Assembly (NCBI GenBank): GCA_027922465.2
Contig: BQMF02000095.1
Coordinates: 124,001-188,000 of the forward strand
Length of the DNA stretch: 64,000 nt
Direction: 5' to 3'
DNA from: Turritopsis dohrnii
Lineage: Eukaryota > Cnidaria > Hydrozoa > Anthoathecata > Oceaniidae
Each line of letters starts with the position of its first letter. Position 1 is the stretch's first letter. Under the pieces are notes generated by a model that was not told the DNA's origin, did no database searches, and saw only the letters and a program-made list of their open reading frames with translations. Made by a program: the position numbers and the translations under genes. Of this stretch, positions 61,626 to 64,000 are shown piece after piece.

Positions 61626-64000
61626 GATTGATTCACACTGATTGATTCACAATGAAGAAAAAAATGCCAAAAAGTATAAAGTATAAACCAAAAAAATGTA
61701 AGAAATTGCCGCCAAAACAAATGAGAAGTTTTTTAACTAAACAGTATTTAAAGAGAAGCGAAAAGACGTAGTCTAAAATGGCTGACGTCAAGTTATGCAT
61801 TTGGTAATATGCAATATGCATAGAAAGAAACATTAGTTCATTATGCGCTCGTGAATGAATTATGAATCAGACACACTAATGAGAAATAATCGCTGAGATT
61901 GCTGAAATATGAAAGAGGAAATGTATTTTCTTAGAAAGGTTGCGCAAAACAAAACGCAAAACGTTCGTATAACGGGAAAAAAAGTTGACTTCGAGAAATT
62001 AATTTTTTTGCTTTCTCTTTCATACATTGTTGTTTAATCAACAGTGATTGGCCAATATTAACTTTCACCACATAATACAATTTCAATGCTGTGAACGATA
62101 TGAATAATTTTGGCGGAGAGTGTTTATACCGCCTAGAGGTTGTCTCGACATAAACATTAAATGGTTGCTTCGGCTTTTCATTTGTTTCGAAAATTTTTTA
62201 CTAATTCGAATTTCTGAGAAAGAAAAAGAAAAAGATATTGAGAACTTTTAATCACTGTGAGGATTTAAAATGACATCAAAGTTTTCTACCGCGCCATTAC
62301 AATAAGGGAATGACGTGCGGTGATCAATTACTTTGAGACGGTCTACTTAAGAAATGCTGAAAGTCATGTGAGGGTTATACGTTCTTCTTACGTCCAGCAT
62401 TGATGCTGCTATCGAAAGAAAATTCTCTTGCGTCAAACATTAAATGTTTTTAAGCGTTGTCGGCTGACGCGAAGGAATGGAATTATTTGTTGCCACAAGT
62501 TGCCATGACTCCGTATATATAATGATCAGTGTTAAGGAATGCATAATGGTAGCCATAGAAAACGTTCATAAAGCAGCAACACCTCGAGTCAGACTCCACA
62601 CAACTTAATGAAAACACGTTTTTCAAAATGGGACAACTTTTTTTCCTGTACAGAACCGTTGTAACTTTCAACAAAAATTGACAAAATAATTTGTAGAGTT
62701 AATTTCCAATTCATTTTTGTTCTTTTGTACTTTTTCACTTTTTCGCAATGATAATTTTCTTCGATGTTCGAACAACTTTGCTAGCTTATTTATTTCATTT
62801 TCACATCCTTCCATGATGAATCCAACGTAAGCAATGGTAAGCATCCACACCAAAAGAAATATTCGTCAAGTTAAACAATCGTTGTTTTTGTTTTTTTTTA
62901 TATCCTCTTGAAAGGTACTCCCAGTGATGGAACACGAAACAAAAACAACAACATAACGATGGCCTTTTCGGGATTTTAGTTTTGAAAGTTCATATGTTAT
63001 GATGGCATTTGTGGTACAAAGTGTTGCTATATTTTTGAATGCTTTAAATGTAGTTTTTTTTCTGGTGTGAGGGTTTTTGAAAAACAACTCTTCTCACCAA
63101 TTCCGCATGACAAGATACGCCTAACCATGAAAGACATTAAAATTCCATCTCTCATTTCGAAACTGCAAACACTAGCCTTAACATGTGACCTGTCATGGGA
63201 AAATACAACCAAAGTTTTAGTCAGCTAATTTTCTATTACGAAACAACTAAAGTCAGTTTACAGAAAAATTTTAAAAGCACGCAAGGAAATTGCTTTACCA
63301 TTGGATTGCACTTAATTACCCCAATTATAAAAACTCCCCACCAAGAGAATGCGCAAGTTTTCATGTTAACATATCACGAATTCCATATGCCACTCTCTTT
63401 GATTGAACTTTTCTTTATAGATACAACATATTATCAGAAAAACCAGGGATATGTTAAAGCGTGAAAAACATGATTGAGAAGAAAGAACTGTTGAAAGAAA
63501 ACCGTTCATTAATGATGGCCTTAAAAATCTGCCGGCTGCCGGAAGAATGGAATGTGTGATTTGGCTAATTGTGAATGTCTTCGATTGGAAACTGATTCAA
63601 AACGGGTCAGAGATAGAAAGCCAATATCTCAAACTCATTACAGTAAATTGTTTCTTTCGTCTTAAAACTTCAATGAAGCCACCATGTCGATTTTCTACAT
63701 CAGCTTAAAAATTCCAGATATGTACCCATGAATTAAATACAAAATCTAAAAATAAACCTTACTGGATTATAATGGGTAAACCAGGCCTTATCACCAAGTA
63801 CCTGAAAGTTAAGCGCCAGTGTTCACTTTATCATTCTTTCAAATAGGTTTGCTGTTCTTAATTGTTCATGTTGCACAACTGTGACCATGGCAACACCAAA
63901 CCTCTCGTGTTTTTTTGACGTAAAGCAAAACAAATCATCCCAACCGCATAAAATACGAAATGATAAATTAAAACAAAGGAGATATAGCTTTTGGCAGAAA
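61626..64000. other. Intergenic DNA to the window end
   Basis: AT-rich sequence with only short frames lacking motifs or splice context; nothing supportable is seen. Confidence 0.4.

Noticed and set aside
1..64000. tRNA, rRNA or CRISPR features
   Set aside because: No tRNA B-box with a matching acceptor fold, no rRNA-like conserved block and no regularly spaced repeats were found by eye.

Overview
The window is AT-rich animal nuclear DNA. Genes are split by GT-AG introns of about 100 bp to 2 kb, intergenic space is long, and small DNA-transposon relics, homopolymer runs and one LINE fill much of it. The gene content (collagen-fibrinogen lectins, an invertebrate-type GH20 hexosaminidase, a DM-domain factor, CR1/jockey-like reverse transcriptase) indicates an invertebrate metazoan. 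The repeat style (CAACCTCG...CCCAGGG foldbacks, arrays of CG-containing words) leans towards a cnidarian, perhaps an anthozoan. A tunicate cannot be excluded from sequence alone. There are no bacterial, organellar or CRISPR features.

Layout. 0.3-2.2 kb: the 3' exons of a minus-strand coiled-coil gene with three Pro-x-Trp-Lys motifs (espin/taperin-like, tentative). 2.4-5.15 kb: a 5'-truncated LINE on the minus strand, interrupted by a 499-bp CGCGAAAG-word element. 6.0-17.6 kb: three tandem minus-strand genes for secreted ficolin-like lectins (signal peptide, collagen triple helix, neck helix, Cys-rich module, fibrinogen domain). Each has seven coding exons of matching phase. The remains of a fourth copy, broken by an ACGTC-rich transposon, lie between genes 1 and 2. 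20.5-24.1 kb: a two-exon minus-strand gene for an unrecognised acidic protein of about 582 aa whose extreme C-terminus carries a p53-type FxxxWxxL motif. 24-39 kb: gene-poor DNA with poly-C tracts, several MITEs and a few weak small ORFs. 39.9-44.0 kb: a plus-strand secreted GH20 beta-N-acetylhexosaminidase with six coding exons; its last intron carries a perfect foldback element with a 9-bp target duplication. 44-57.8 kb: repeats only. 57.9-59.0 kb: a plus-strand two-exon DM-domain transcription factor with a DMA-like segment and an unusual C-terminal zinc-ribbon-like cysteine cluster. 59-64 kb: no gene seen.

The three lectins are the one real gene family here. They look like secreted oligomeric recognition proteins that arose by local duplication. 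All three have lost the cysteine pair that shapes the acetyl-binding pocket of canonical ficolins, and all share a Cys-rich insert between stalk and head. The remaining genes are unrelated neighbours with no operon-like relation. Gene models were spliced by eye; reading phase agrees across every joined exon pair unless stated.
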